A DNA stretch of 64,000 bases, from contig NC_082687.1 of assembly GCF_949987515.2 (NCBI RefSeq), forward strand, positions 116,727,838-116,791,837. The letters are read 5' to 3'. Below, piece by piece: positions 1 to 16,809 of this stretch. The stretch is from Delphinus delphis. Its lineage: Eukaryota; Chordata; Mammalia; Artiodactyla; Delphinidae. The position numbers were made by a program, and so were the translations under genes. The notes beneath the pieces are model-generated. The model did not search any database, was not told the origin of the DNA, and worked only from the letters and a program-made list of their open reading frames with translations. Every line of letters begins with the position of its first letter. Position 1 is the stretch's first letter.

Positions 1-303
1 TTGGTTCATGTGAATTCTACACATTTTCTAATGCGTGTTAACTCTTTTACTTCCCACTAAGGCATTAGGGTTACGAAGCTGCTTTGCTGCTAAATTTAAA
101 GATGTAATAAGAAAAGTTCAAGTGTTTTATTTTCTTTTTTTATATATTCTGTATTATTTCCTTTAATTCTTACAGCAACCCTGAATTGTAAGTATATTTA
201 TTCTCACACTATAGAGAAGAAAACTGAAAAGTCAGAGAAATACAGTGACGCACTCATGATGATAAAGCTCACTAGTCGTAGAATTTAAAACCAGAAATCC
301 TGG

Positions 304-431
304 GGACTTCCCTGGAGGTCCAGTGGTTAAGACTCCATGCTTCCACTGCAGGGGGTGCGGGTTCCATCCCTAGTCGGGGGAATTAAGATCCCACAGGGCA
401 CGTGGCGCAGCCAAAACAAACAGAAAACCCG
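304..431 (+). repeat. Short CHR-type SINE, older subtype
   Basis: The copy starts gacttccctggaggtccagt, with an A-box-like core ggtccagtgg and a B-box-like gggttccatccc, and ends in a short tail ccaaaacaaacagaaa. It is flanked by an 11-bp direct repeat agaaatcctgg at 293-303 and 432-442, the expected L1-mediated target-site duplication. It resembles the CHR-1-like tRNA-derived SINE that lacks the long 3' body. Confidence 0.85.
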
Positions 432-2743
432 AGAAATCCTGGTTTTCTAAAATTGCATAAATTGTGATCTCCAAGTTTCCTCACTAGACTCCCAAACCAA
501 TTCACACGTGTAAGTCTAGATTTCTCTTTTGCCTGGTAATCCAAGGGGGTATCTGGTAATTCTGCTAACATAAGAGGAATTGAGTGCTAGAGGTGGAACT
601 AATAGGGCAACTTTTCCCTTAGGTTCCCAACTGTTCCCTTAGGCAGAGGTTCTACAATGTTGGGAAGGGAGACAAACAACTGAATCTGAGGAACTTTCCA
701 CATGACTATCATTTATCATGTATGGATATAGTGTCTACTCTTATTCAAAGAAACTATTTTGGAGGAATTCTGCCTCAACTCTCGTCTCACTAGATCTAAG
801 AACCAGCAGTATTGTGCTGATATTGCATTTCTAAATTGGGTCACGTTCTGCTTTTTTCCACCAGCTCGGAAGCTCTAAATTTAAAGATGAGCATGCGTGT
901 TTCCCAATGAAGGAACTGAAAGACATACAAAGAAGCAACTGGGTGTTCACACAAGACTAGAGGCCACAGATAAAATGTAATATTCACATGAGTGATTGAA
1001 TTAGAGGACACTTAAATACTTTTCCAGCTCAGAGGATCTGAGACTCTGATGTAAGACTCTTTAGTTGGGCCTTCTCTATCACCATCTACAGCCAAACACC
1101 TGCTATTTTCATTGAGTTTTAGCAAACACATCTGACCTATTAATCCTTTTGCACAATGTGGAAACTTCTGTCTCACAAGGGAATTTAATGTCTGTTTTAA
1201 TTTACTTTGAAAGCTCTGTCTAATTGCTTACTGTGGAAGGTCAAACAAATCCTTTAAGCAAACTTGCATTTGATGATTACAGCCATCAGGAAATACAGCT
1301 TTAGAGGTTGATTAGAAAAATATTTTTAGTTATCAAATATGGGCTAATTCACTAATTAAAATGAAATTTCAACGGGATTTTTTTGAAAGGTACATTTTTG
1401 AGGCAAAGACTGTAATGTTAATTATTGACCTACAACACAGTAGAAATATCTATTATACAGTTTTTAAAATTCCATTGGAAAAATAAAGTAACTTATTGCA
1501 TTTAAACCTCAAAAAATATCATCAGTATATATACTCTCAGTTGGAGAACTGGATTTACATTTTAGTGAATTATGGTAGTTTAATTTTTAGAGATAAAATA
1601 ATTAGTAGAAATTTTATCATAGAACTCATTGCCAATATCAATGATACTTAGCACTGTTTACAGACAATACCATTAAAATGGTAGTAGTGAAACAATGTTC
1701 CCAATCCTGAAAACATAAAATCTTGCCCAGGATTGTACTTTTTGATTGTATTATCATTATTCTTTCAAACAGTGTCCTTTTCCCCCCTCTTTTCCAAGTT
1801 CAGCAGAACCCACTAATTTACATTAGCTGAAATGTCTAGTATCAGTTATGCAGCTCTTTAGGTGAGTGAGCACATTAACTTTTCTAAAATGGAAATAAAG
1901 ATTATAGTATCAAATATAATTTAAAATATATTGAAAGACTTGCTGGCTTAAGGAATATATAATAATCCTTTGATTAGTTTGCTTGCCAGCTAGAGAATGA
2001 ATGAATGTTATCATTTTTACTTCAGAGAAGCACTTTATAAAAAAGGGACATTAGATTTTCATTTTATTGATACTGAAAACAAAGTATAATTCTAATGGTC
2101 CTAATAGAAATAGAGCTCAAATCAGGATGCACAAAGTCTAGTCTGAGCTGCTAGACAACTTTTGGACTAATGCAAACTGCACAGTTAAGAAAGACACTAG
2201 CCATTGTTCAGAGCAGGATGGCCAATATGGTGAAGTATATAATTTACTTCACAAAAAGAATATCTGAAGGAACTTGGAGAGGGCAAGAAATAGAAGAGAA
2301 CACTAAGGGATATATTATCAGGGTTAATATTAAACTGAAAAGTACTGGTGTGTCAATGCCAGTTATTACAATATTGAAAAGCGTCAATACCCCCAGTACC
2401 ACCTCAGAACCTCCCGGTGCATGTCGCAAACCTCCCAACTGAAGGGGCCTGGCTCGTGGTCTCCAACATCCAGCTCCAGCTCTACAGCTGGCAACAGGTC
2501 TTGACTGATCAGTGGATGGCATGCTGGCTGGTAAATATTTTGAATGTTACCCCTGAAGATGATTAATCAATCAATGAAAGTAAAATCCTCACAACTGCTA
2601 ACTTTGTGTCTGCTTTGGCGTTTTCGTATCTTCCACTCCAAGTTCTCTGGTAGTACTTGAAGGGGAAGATGTAGTGTCAAGAAAGGGCTTTTGCTGATGT
2701 CATTGTTATGGCCTTATCAAATTTATGGTCACCAAGGATTTTT

Positions 2744-2955
2744 TTTTTTTTTTTTTTTTTTTTGCCGTATGCGGGCCTCTCACTGCTGTGGCCTCTCCCG
2801 TTGCGGAGCACAGGCTCCGGACGCACAGGCTCAGCGGCCATGGCTCACGGGCCCAGCTGCTCCGCGGCATGTGGGATCTTCCCGGACCGGGGCACGAACC
2901 CGTGTCCCCTGCATCGGCAGGCGGACTCTCAACCACTGTGCCACCAGGGGAGCCC
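2744..2955 (-). repeat. CHR-2-type SINE, short poly(A) form
   Basis: On the minus strand it begins gggctcccctggtggcacag, keeps the tRNA-like A and B boxes, and ends in a pure poly(A) tail (poly-T at 2744-2763). The target-site duplication tcaccaaggattttt is at 2729-2743 and 2956-2970. The exact duplication and long homopolymer tail suggest a recent insertion. Long ORFs on both strands here are SINE read-through. Confidence 0.93.
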
Positions 2956-2975
2956 TCACCAAGGATTTTTTAATT

Positions 2976-3285
2976 CTTTTTCAAATTTTTTCCCATTCAG
3001 GTTGTTCCATAATATTGAGCAGAGTTCCCTGTGCTATACAGTAGGTCCCTGTTAGTCATCCAGTTTAAATACAGCAGTGTGTACATGTCAATCCCAAACT
3101 CCCTAACCATCCCTTCTCCCCCTCCACCCCCACCCCATAACCATAAGTTTGGGGACCTAGAGATTGTCATACTGAGTGAAGTAAGTCAGACAAAGAGAAA
3201 TATTGTATGATATCGCTTATATGAGGAGTCTATTAAAAAATGATATTTTGGAGATTAATCCTTTGTTGTTTCATTTGCAAAAAAA
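2976..3285 (-). repeat. L1 3'-UTR/ORF2 fragments (cetartiodactyl type)
   Basis: The sequence gttccctgtgctatacagta and the following C-rich stretch match the 3' untranslated region of cetartiodactyl L1 read antisense. A further piece at 3248-3285 (tttggagattaatcctttg) matches antisense L1 ORF2, so the element is internally deleted or rearranged. Confidence 0.75.
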
Positions 3286-3448
3286 AAAATGATACAAATG
3301 AACTTGTCTATGAAGGGGAAAGGACTCACCAAGGATATTTATAGCTCCTACTTTATACATAATATCAATTACTTTTTCCTGAAGAAATGTATACTGTTTG
3401 GTAAAACTTTTTTTAGATAAGGCTGATAATGAGAGTGTATCTTCTTTT

Positions 3449-3802
3449 TATTTATTTATTTAGTTAGTTAGTTAGTTTTGGCTGTGTTGGGTCTTCATTG
3501 CTGCGCACGGGCTTTCTCTAGCTGCAGCAAGAGAGAGCTACTCTTCATTGTGGTGCGAGGGGCTTATCATTGCGGTGGCTTCTCTTATTGCAGAGCACAG
3601 GCTCTAGGCACACGGGCTTCAGTAGCTGTGGCACGTGGGCTCAGTAGTTGTGGCTCGCGGGCTCTAGAGCGCAGGCTCAGTAGTTGTGGTGCACGGGCTT
3701 AGTTGCTCCCCGGCATGTGGGATCTTCCTGGAGCAGGGCTCGAACCCGTGTCCCCTGCATTGGCAGGCAGATTCTTAACCACAGTGCCACCAGGGAAGTC
3801 CC
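3449..3802 (-). repeat. CHR-type SINE, long form
   Basis: Full-length long form, read antisense: tetranucleotide tail (ATTT)n/(AGTT)n, ggctgtgttgggtcttcatt, several gtagttgtgg modules, then the tRNA-like head ending accagggaagtccc. The target-site duplication is gtgtatcttctttt at 3435-3448 and gtgtgtcttctttt at 3803-3816, with one mismatch. Confidence 0.93.
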
Positions 3803-4009
3803 GTGTGTCTTCTTTTAAGGGATCTCTTCTATTAAATAAGAGTCCTGAGTTTTGGCAGGGGCTGGAAGTGATGGTAGAAGGATTCTTAGTTTACCTCTGT
3901 TCCCGTGTTTTACTTGTTGTTTCAATAACAGAATAATATTAATAAGATGAAAGGAAATTAAATTGCACTTGACCTATAATGTTGCTTATATCTTTCATTC
4001 TCTACATCT

Positions 4010-4172
4010 CAGTAAGATAATTTGTTTTATTACCGCTACTTGGAAAATAAAGAAATTGAGGTTTGGTGAAGTTGTATAACCTGCCCAAGGTTCTACAACT
4101 AATGAAGGGCATCACTGAGACTGAGCCCAGGACTTCTAAATTTGTGCTTCCGCCACGATACTAAACTGTTCC
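4010..4172 (+). repeat. MIR relic
   Basis: Contains the MIR core pattern: a 'gaaactgag'-like segment (aaagaaattgaggtttggtg), 'cctgcccaaggt', and 'gagactgagcccagg' before a variable end. Strongly diverged, boundaries approximate. Confidence 0.6.
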
Positions 4173-4227
4173 CTATCCCCAAGATTCCCTGATAGATATT
4201 GATCATTTATTGTCATGGGTCTGACTT

Positions 4228-4478
4228 TGTTTTACATTTTTAAAAACTTTCATTGAAGTATAGTTGATTTAAAATGTGTTAATTTCTGCTGTACAGCAAA
4301 GTGATTCAGTTATACACATATATATTCTTTTTCATATTCTTTTCCATTATGGTTTATCACAGGATATTGAATATAGTTCCCTGTGCTATAAAATAGGACC
4401 TTGTTGTTTATCCATCCTATGTATAATAGTCCGCATCTGCTAATCCCAAACTCCCAATCCATCCCTCCCTCCCGGAAT
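4228..4478 (-). repeat. L1 3' end, antisense
   Basis: Matches cetartiodactyl L1 3'-UTR read antisense: ttcattgaagtatagttgat, tttctgctgtacagcaaagt, ttccctgtgctataaaatag and the terminal catccctccctccc. 5'-truncated and diverged. Confidence 0.85.
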
Positions 4479-4744
4479 CTCTTTGAATATGGGAAAAATA
4501 AGATTCTTTTCTCACTATATAGTTAATCAAACACTACAGACTCTTCTCCAGATCTGATTGGCTTCAGAGTGACGAGATCATACTTCTGTTTTATGAGTTA
4601 CTGTAATGACATTCTGTTTCACAAGATCTCATTATTAACACCTTTATCCAAAGACTTCTGTACTTTTTGTTACTGTAGCCATGTTTTTTTAAAATCCAAA
4701 CCGTGAGACAAAGAATATCACCTTCCTGGGGCTTCTGGACTCAT

Positions 4745-5100
4745 AGGAATATCACTAACTAGGGAAGCTTGCCTCAGCCTTGACGTTCAGTGTTTTTATT
4801 GGAGTTTCATTTCATAGACATGATGACTGACTGACTGCATGATTGAACTCAATCTCCAACTCTCCTCCCCTGCCTAGAGGTCAGGCTGATGTAAACTAGC
4901 TCAAAGCCCCAACTCTCTAATTGAATGGTTGGTCTTTCTGGCATGGCCAAACTCTGAACTGAGTCATTTTGTTAACATAAACTCAGATCTTTGGTCTCAG
5001 GGACCCACCATGAATAACAAGACATTCTTATAACTTAGAAAATTCAAAGGATTTAGGGCTTACCTCCCAGCAACCAGAGATGATGAAGACCAGCCAGCTT
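4745..5100. repeat. LTR-like ancient interspersed repeat, copy 1
   Basis: This stretch is clearly related to 34790-35510: both share the order gatttcatt-like block, 'gaactcaatctccaac', 'ctctaattgaatggttggtc', 'gacccaccatgaataacaa' and a final 'cctcccagcaaccagagat'. It resembles a retroviral-type solo LTR known across mammals, but I cannot assign the family. No coding content. Confidence 0.6.
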
Positions 5101-5955
5101 TTTAATTATACAACAGCTGCCAACAGAGGATGATTTTAAACTCTTATACCAAATCTATTAAAAACAACATGATCATCACTGCAGATTTTTCACATACCAG
5201 CTGGCAAACAGAATTTATATTATGAATTAAAGAGCACCCTGTTTAAAAAAAAACTAGAAAGAAATCTAGGGGCCAGTTCTATAAATATTAACCAAATTTA
5301 TGTAAATATGCCTATCACATTTTAGAGCATTATCACTTACTTAAATATGTAGGAAGAAAAGTACACATGTTACTTTAAGATTGGATCATGGATTAAAAAT
5401 AGTGCATTTATATTTAGCATCCAAATATGACTGCTTCTAAAAGCACAAAGATTATGTCAAAGAAACACAGGATTTTAAATCTGAATCTTAGTGACTACTT
5501 GTACAGCCCCTTTATTTCACAGTTGAAAAAAATGAAAAATCAGATTCTTATACTAAGGTAATTATTTCTTTCAGGATCTTTCATTTCATACCACGCCAGA
5601 AGTACTTCCATTTATCACAGGAACATATTCTAATATTTACACTCTTAGCATTCAGTACCAAACCTAATTCCCTAACCTAAAGATAAATCCTGACTTGCCT
5701 GGTTTTGTCCTAGATGAAGAAGGAAGTAAGACTCCTTCAAATAGTAACTTTAGGTACATTGGGTCACCATCACTGCCATTTCTTACCTCTCCCGAGTCAC
5801 AGCAACTGCTATAGGACTCCTTTAAGTGCCAGAGGCCCCACTGTTTCTCATAAAATTCATGTGTGGCTCATGAGTATTACCTTAGGAAAACAGTCTTTAG
5901 AAGATTTTAAATGCTTCTCAAATTCAAGGGAATAGTTTCATAAATTTGTTTTCTT

Positions 5956-6167
5956 GGGCTTCCCTGGTGGCGCAGTGGTTGAGAGTCCGCTTGCCGATGC
6001 AGGGGACACGGGTTCGTGCCCTAGTCCGGGAAGATCCCACATGCCGCGGAGCGGCTGGGCCCGTGAGCCATGGCCGCTGAGCTTGCACGTCCAGAGCCTG
6101 TGCTCCGCAACGGGAGAGGCCATAACAGTGAGAGGCCCGCGTACCGCAAAAAAAAAAAAAAAAAAAA
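5956..6167 (+). repeat. CHR-2-type SINE, short poly(A) form
   Basis: Starts gggcttccctggtggcgcag with A box tggcgcagtgg and B box ggttcgtgccc, and ends in about 20 A. Flanks carry the imperfect duplication atttgttttctt (5944-5955) and attggttttctt. Young-looking. Confidence 0.93.
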
Positions 6168-6183
6168 TTGGTTTTCTTCACAT

Positions 6184-6236
6184 ACTGTGTGTGTATGTGT
6201 TATGTACATGCATATGTGTATGTGTATGCATGTGTC
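6184..6236. repeat. Imperfect (TG)n/(TATG)n microsatellite
   Basis: Interrupted tgtgtgtatgtg-type repeat directly downstream of the SINE's target-site duplication. Confidence 0.7.
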
Positions 6237-7284
6237 TTTTAGTGAAAAGGTTCTAATTCCACTCCAAACAAGCTCCTATTATCTGGAAAATGTATTATTT
6301 TCTACGTGAAATAGTACCTCAAACAGCCACAGCTTTTAAGAAAAGCACTTTAAAAATCTATGTTTAAAAAGCAATTTTTTCTAGAAACAACTCCAAAATA
6401 TACCACCAATATAAACATTGGGAAACTTTATTGCAAGCCCATTTTTAATTGTAAATGTAAATTCTCAATACTATGAGATGGTTAACCAAAGCATGAACTT
6501 CTACATACTGAGGAAATGGGACATTCTAACCCAAATGTACTATAGGAAAGCATTTAAAAGTATTTTGAAATTATGTGGTAATGAAGTTTTAGATTTTTTC
6601 TACTGTAGAGTATAGAATGTCTGTTTGACTTCCTATCACTGTGCATTTTTTTAATTACATTAGTTTGTATTCTTGCTAATCTGAGAAATATGGAAATAGG
6701 CAACAAATCTTCAGGTCATTAGTGTAAATTTAAAATGTCCTCTTTAGAAAGATTGAAATAGAGAAAAATATTAAAGTAAAGTATCATTCTTGATAATTAG
6801 CAAGAATTTAAATAAAGAAATATTATCAAGGATAGTAAAAAACAATGATTTCTTCAGGAATGAAGTTACTGTGTTTCTCAAATACCTAAATGCCAATTTT
6901 TTTTTTAGTTTTGGGGAAGTTTTTCTAAGAAATTTTGAATATCATTATTGAACATCAAATATCACTCTTTGCTTGATAAAACTGTGTTATCTTCACATTC
7001 TCCATGTGGAAACATCTGAATACACAATTTAGGAAAATCTTGCAATTTTTAATTCTATACAGTGTAATTTAAATATAAATTCATAACAATAAGTGTCTGT
7101 TTTTCACTTGAATCATTTTTAACTACAGTCTCAAAAGTGTTTTCAAGTATTACTTATCTAGATGTTAAATTTCTCTGTGAGTTACCATATGTCCATTCTG
7201 CAGATGAACTGACAGTTTGAGATAATTGAGAAAGTGAACATCAGAATGAGAGGAAGGTAGTCAGAATCAGTTCACACAGTTGTT

Positions 7285-8235
7285 CACTAATATTTGTTGA
7301 CTGCTTATTGTTGGCAAGGCACTGGCCATATAGCAGTGAATAAGACAGAACCCAGAACTCACGGAGTTTATTGTTTAATGAGGAAGAGAGACATTAAAAA
7401 TCAATTATATGAAGCAATATTCACTTACAAACTGTGCTGTGTACCATGAAAAACAAATGAATGCTGCTAAGAGAAGTCTTAATGTGGACTTCATTTACAC
7501 TGAGACTTGTCAGTGGAGCTTCTCTGAAGGTATCACAGAATAAAGTACCTAAAAGAGGTGCCAAATTTATCTAAGTGAAGAATTGGAGTAGGGAAATTCC
7601 AGTCTGGGAAAACCACATATGGGAAGATGCTGAGGTAGGAAATCGCTTGGTGAGTTTTGGGAAAAGATTAATGTAACTAAAATACAATGAAAGGTGGACG
7701 GTAGTGCAAAATGAGGCAAGAGAGAGAAGCACGGTCATACCATGCAAGGCTCATGACCACCCTAAGAATTTTGTATCTTATCTTAAGTGCAAGGGGAAAC
7801 CGTGGAAGGATTTTGAGTAGAAAGTCACATGGTCATATTCGGGTCTTTTAAGTATTACTCTGGCTGCTATGTAGAGAATGGACTGGAAGCAGGCAAGAGA
7901 GGAAATGGGTAGAATGGTTAGGAGCCTATGCTTGAAGGCCACGGGATAAAATGGTAGATTGGATTAGGGTGATGGTGATGATGATGACAGAACTGGAGAA
8001 AAGTGGATGGATTTAAGATTTATACTAGAGGTATACTGATAGGACATGATAATGAACTAGATTTAGGAGAGAATGAGGAAACAGGTGTCAAGAATAGCCT
8101 CTATCTTTTTGATATAGCAACTAGTTGGTTGATAATACGTCATCTAGTGGCATGGAGGAACCCTGGGGAAAGAGCATTTCTGGTAGAGCTGCGAGGTGGA
8201 GATGGAGAGTTCAATTGTGAGAATAATTAATCCTA
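7285..8235 (+). repeat. Ancient interspersed repeat, family not assigned
   Basis: The run of phrases 'tagcagtgaataagacagaac', 'ggattttgagtagaaagtca', 'attactctggctgctatgta' and 'ggaaacaggtgtcaagaata' belongs to an old mammalian repeat I recognise by pattern but cannot name. Related degraded pieces appear near 10260-10480, 39370-39660, 45720-46110 and 62040-62460. The 75-codon frame at 8003-8230 is chance read-through. Confidence 0.45.
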
Positions 8236-8521
8236 CTTGTGTTCTAAGTATTTAACATACATTTTATAGTAAATAGCCATATTCCCTAGTCTTTTTGGTC
8301 CACTTCCTTTTTTAGGAAAGTTTTTACATAGGTTACATAGTTCCTAGATCTAAGATGCTAGTTTCAATCAAGGATTCATAAAAAGAATAAGGAGAATTAA
8401 CTTTTTAAGCTAAAATATCTACTCTTTTAAACTTTTTGCCCCCAATTCCAAAATAATAATGTACTGAATTTCAAATTTAAAAATCTGGAAGAGAATAATC
8501 AGTCAAAAATTTAGCATTACA

Positions 8522-8890
8522 GGGCTTCCCTGGTGGCGCAGTGGTTAAGAATCCGCCTGCCAATGCAGGGGACGCAGGTTCAATACCTGGTCCAGGAAGA
8601 TCCCACATGCCGCGGAGCAGCTAAGCCTGTGTGCCACAACTACTGAGCCTGCGCTCTAGAGCCCATGAGCCACAACTACTGAGCCCACATGCCACAACTA
8701 CTGAAGCCCACGCACCTAGAGCCTGTGGTCCACAACAAGAGAAGCTGCCGCAATGAGAGGCCCGCACGCCACAACGAAGAGTAGCCCCCACTCACCGCAG
8801 CTAGAGAAAGCCCACGCGCAGCAACGAAGACCCAATGCAGCCATAACTAAATAAATAAATTAAAACATAATTTAAAAATTAAAAAAAAAG
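8522..8890 (+). repeat. CHR-type SINE, long form
   Basis: Begins gggcttccctggtggcgcag, holds A and B boxes, then the 'ccacaactactgagcc' module repeated several times, 'caacgaagacccaatgcagc' and an (AAAT)n/A-rich tail. Short duplication ttagcatt at 8511-8518 and 8894-8901. Confidence 0.92.
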
Positions 8891-9319
8891 AAGTTAGCAT
8901 TGGGACTAAATCTTCTGAAACATAATAGTCTGCATCCCGGAACGTACAGACCTGCAATCTTAGCCCCAACTTTTCTACCCAGTAAGATTTCAGGTGTTCT
9001 CCCTGGTATTGAATGAAAATTTGGGGGCCGATTTATGTTGCCTTCATCTCATTTAAAAGAGACCAGCTACTAGCTAATGGTCAGTGATTCACAAGCCGGA
9101 GGCACATGTTTGCGGGTATTTAGATCAGGAGGAAAGCAGGCCCAAGAAGGGATAGTGGGATAGAAGTCACAGAAGCCTCACAAGGGAGAATCCCCAGATC
9201 TACCCTTTTCTTTTACTGAAAAAAAGGGTGGCCCAGTATTTTCATAATTTCCACATCAGAGTTGAGCTAAGTAGGACGAAAGCTTATTTTTAAATGGAGG
9301 CAGGCCAGTAATGACGACA

Positions 9320-9530
9320 ATAATGAACAACATTCATTGAATGTGTATCATGTTTCAGGAACTGCACTAAATGCTTTCCGTGTATTACATTATTTAATTT
9401 CCTCTTAACCTCTTATGAGGCTTAGGGGTCATAAATCATTCTCCAAAGGCCACACAGGTTGTAAATGCAAGAGTGAAACAGCCAGTTGTGTTTGACTCCA
9501 GGAGGGGAGTTTTCCGCCACTGTGCCACAA
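9320..9530 (+). repeat. MIR relic
   Basis: MIR-like order: 'cattgaatgtgtatcatgtt', 'gcactaaatgctttccgtgt', 'cattatttaatttcctctta', and 'ggccacacaggt' before a 'gactcc' end. Confidence 0.65.
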
Positions 9531-10727
9531 TGCACCAGCACACAAATAAAAGATGAGACTGAAAAACCTCAGTATTTCTTTAGTGTTAAAAGCTAAAAAG
9601 AAAAACTCAAATTGTGTATATGATGGTTTGCAAATATTTGGGAATATTCCAAAATAAGGGAAATGTCTCTGCTGTGCTGGACCGTCCTTTTCTTACATAG
9701 TGTTCTGAAGAGATAGCTGACCACTTACAGGTATTTAAAACTACCTTGAGCTTTCTGTCAGCATAATTTCTCACAAATTTGGAGGTATTTGAATTTTATA
9801 ATGTAGTTCCTGTCATGGTGAATTTCATTCTTGCTTCTTCCTATACCCTTTTAAAAACTGATAACCCATAATTCTTCACAATTTTTCTTTAAATTTCTGT
9901 GATTGAAATTCATTTTCTTTCAACTGTTCCATTATCACTGCACCCCTATTCTTAAACCACTTTAGATGAATACTTCACTGACCTTTTCTAACACAAAGTA
10001 TGTGCTGGTAAGTAATTTTTAGTTGAAAAAAATTGCCTTAGTTTTTAAAAACGGGGGAAAGAAAGCAATGAGATATTTCAATTCACTTTGTAGTGAAATT
10101 CTAAATGATAACAATAATTGCCTAGTTATGGTAATTTCTAACAAAGATGAAAATAAAATGAAGAACATGAAGCTTCCCTCTCACCCTTCAGAAACACAAG
10201 TATAATCTACTCCACCCATTCTCTTCCTCATAGCAACAGTGTGTGGCATCTCCCCTTTCCAGCATCCTCAACTACAACTGTCTGAGATGAGTTTTGAATG
10301 ATGAACAGTTTACAAGATAAGAGGAAAGGGGCATTCCAGTTGGGTGGACAATATGTACAGTGTACAGCAAAGACATGAAAGAAATCATCAGAAACTGGGG
10401 TGGGGAGGATGAATGCTGACAGGAGATCGGCTATGTTAGGTTGGTTGTGAGCCTTTTATGCCGTATTGAAGGAGTCTGACAGATACTTAGGTAATGACAA
10501 ATGATTGGCAACCCTTGTTCCTCCTGCGTTCAAGTGCTCATACACTTCCTTCACCTCCTGTTATTTAGGTTGAAAAACAAAGCTAGCCATGCCTTTTCCA
10601 CTTCTTCCATATCTATATTTCTACAATTCAGTGTGTTTAGCAGCTTAATACTATGGTTCTTTGTATGTGAAATTGCACTTTGGCATGAAGACAAGCGATG
10701 ACCAAGTCAGAGGAAGTCTATTTGGGT

Positions 10728-10779
10728 AGAACTTTAGAAGTTCTTTAGAAGAAAGTTCTTTAGAAGAACTTTAGAAGAA
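10728..10779. repeat. Short degenerate tandem of ctttagaag units
   Basis: Four near-copies of (tt)ctttagaaga in about 50 bases, alternating with gaa/ttc so that adjacent units are partly inverted. Likely local slippage. Confidence 0.7.
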
Positions 10780-11065
10780 TACAAAGCAGTTGAAAAATAC
10801 AGATAGAAAAGTAAAATATTATTCAGGAGAAAAAATACATGTCTACTACTGACACCATGAGTGTTCTTTTAATAAAAGACATCTCATCTTTTATGCTAAA
10901 GAGACTTTATCAGGACTAATGGACCATCTCAAATGAAGAAGAATAATCACAATTACACAAACTTTTCCCAAGTCCCCTCCAAAACAGTCTAGTTGTCACG
11001 TAGATTTATTTTCAGAATTTCCAGACTTGGTCAGGACCAAGTGAATAGAGGAAGTAGTGAGAGAG

Positions 11066-11223
11066 AGACAGAGAGTAATTTTGAAATGACTTTTTAAAAC
11101 TGGACTCATTTTATATACAGAGAGAGAGTAATTTTGAAATGACTTTTTAAAACTGGACTCATTTTATATACAGAGAGAGAGTAATTTTGAAATGACTTTT
11201 TAAAACTGGACTCATTTTATATA
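11066..11223. repeat. 53-bp tandem array, three copies
   Basis: A 53-base unit beginning cagagagagag and ending ctcattttatata occurs at 11118-11170 and 11171-11223 with identical sequence, and a first copy at about 11066-11117 differs only at its left edge. Identity between units is striking for intronic DNA and points to recent duplication or gene conversion. Confidence 0.95.
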
Positions 11224-11899
11224 CTAAAGCTGGATTTCAAATCAACTAAATTTCCAGATTGTTTGGCTCATTCAGTACCTTCTCCTTTCACTATAACCAG
11301 GGCTTTGGCTTCAAAGAAAATTGCTCTATAAAATTTTGCCACATTTTCTAATCAAAAGTGTGTGCTTCTAACGAGGCAGGGAACGTTGTCTATTACCGGC
11401 CCTCTTGCTGAGGGAACAATAGAAACGTGGCAAACTTGGTAGAAACTGGGCTATAGACAAAATAAAATCCGTTAGCAAGTCTAGCGAACGCAGAATGTGT
11501 TCTGCCCCTTAAGAAATGCTGGTTTTATTTTGTGGGGAGTGCTGAGTGTTGTCTGTAGCGAGTGTTTGTCGTTTAACTTACTGAGATCGTGCAGATAGGT
11601 GAGTCACGGGTGACTGTGACAGGAGGCACTGAATGCAGGCCTTCACATTATTCATTAAAAGCACTAGTCCTGTCCCATCACCTCTTAAACATACATGTAT
11701 CATCTTCAAAACTGGTGGAGTGGCTATCAGGCCTCATGAAGTCTAGAAGTCTTAAATGTTTATCACTTTAAATTTTGCCATACAATTAAGTAATGATGGA
11801 GTGAAACAAACGTATTTATAGTACATTTGAAAATCCTGGGATAAAAATAGGATCCAGATAAATCTTCCCACATGCTAACTAACATTTGCTTGGCCTTAG

Positions 11900-16680
<4,781 letters not shown>

Positions 16681-16809
16681 GTTCTTCCAAGACAAACCTG
16701 TGGGCTTTTCACTCACACAATTTTCTATAAAGAATATCCAGGAGGTCCTAAAGAGCTGGACAAGAGTATCCAAGGAGGTGAACTTTTCTTCACTGTGGTC
16801 CTCAACCCA
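16681..16809 (+). CDS. NDST3: NDST3-like exon b (43 codons), deacetylase domain
   Basis: The exon lies between a strong acceptor (pyrimidine-rich, ending ccttcag) and a consensus donor gtaagt, phase 0 at both ends. It reads [20 protein letters not shown] and ends TVVLNP. The cysteine at 16699-16701 aligns with NDST1 Cys486, a residue whose alteration is reported to affect deacetylation. Length and sequence match the family with no insertion or deletion. [17 protein letters not shown] favours NDST3 over NDST4 from memory. The intron that follows is unusually long, about 34 kb. Confidence 0.96.

Larger units (their letters stand above)
1..11899 (+). other. NDST3-like upstream intron sequence (5' part not in window)
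   Basis: Exon a starts in phase 0 with an acceptor, so this region must be intron of the same gene unless the gene begins unusually. The preceding family segment (WWFPHMWSHMQPH region) was not found here. The stretch holds four CHR-type SINEs, L1 3' ends, MIR remnants, an LTR-like relic, a MIR-era repeat from about 7285 to 8235 and a 53-bp tandem array. Between these (for example 560-2700, 5100-5940 and 6310-7280) I see only AT-rich unique sequence. Confidence 0.75.

Noticed and set aside
2170..2522. Overlapping 90-codon frames on both strands
   Set aside because: No domain, no splice context; overlapping frames on both strands in AT-rich intron are expected by chance.
8003..8230. 75-codon + strand frame
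   Set aside because: Lies inside an old interspersed repeat with related degraded copies elsewhere in the window.
11066..11223. CRISPR-like array
   Set aside because: Repeats are directly adjacent with no spacers, in a mammalian intron; it is a simple tandem duplication.
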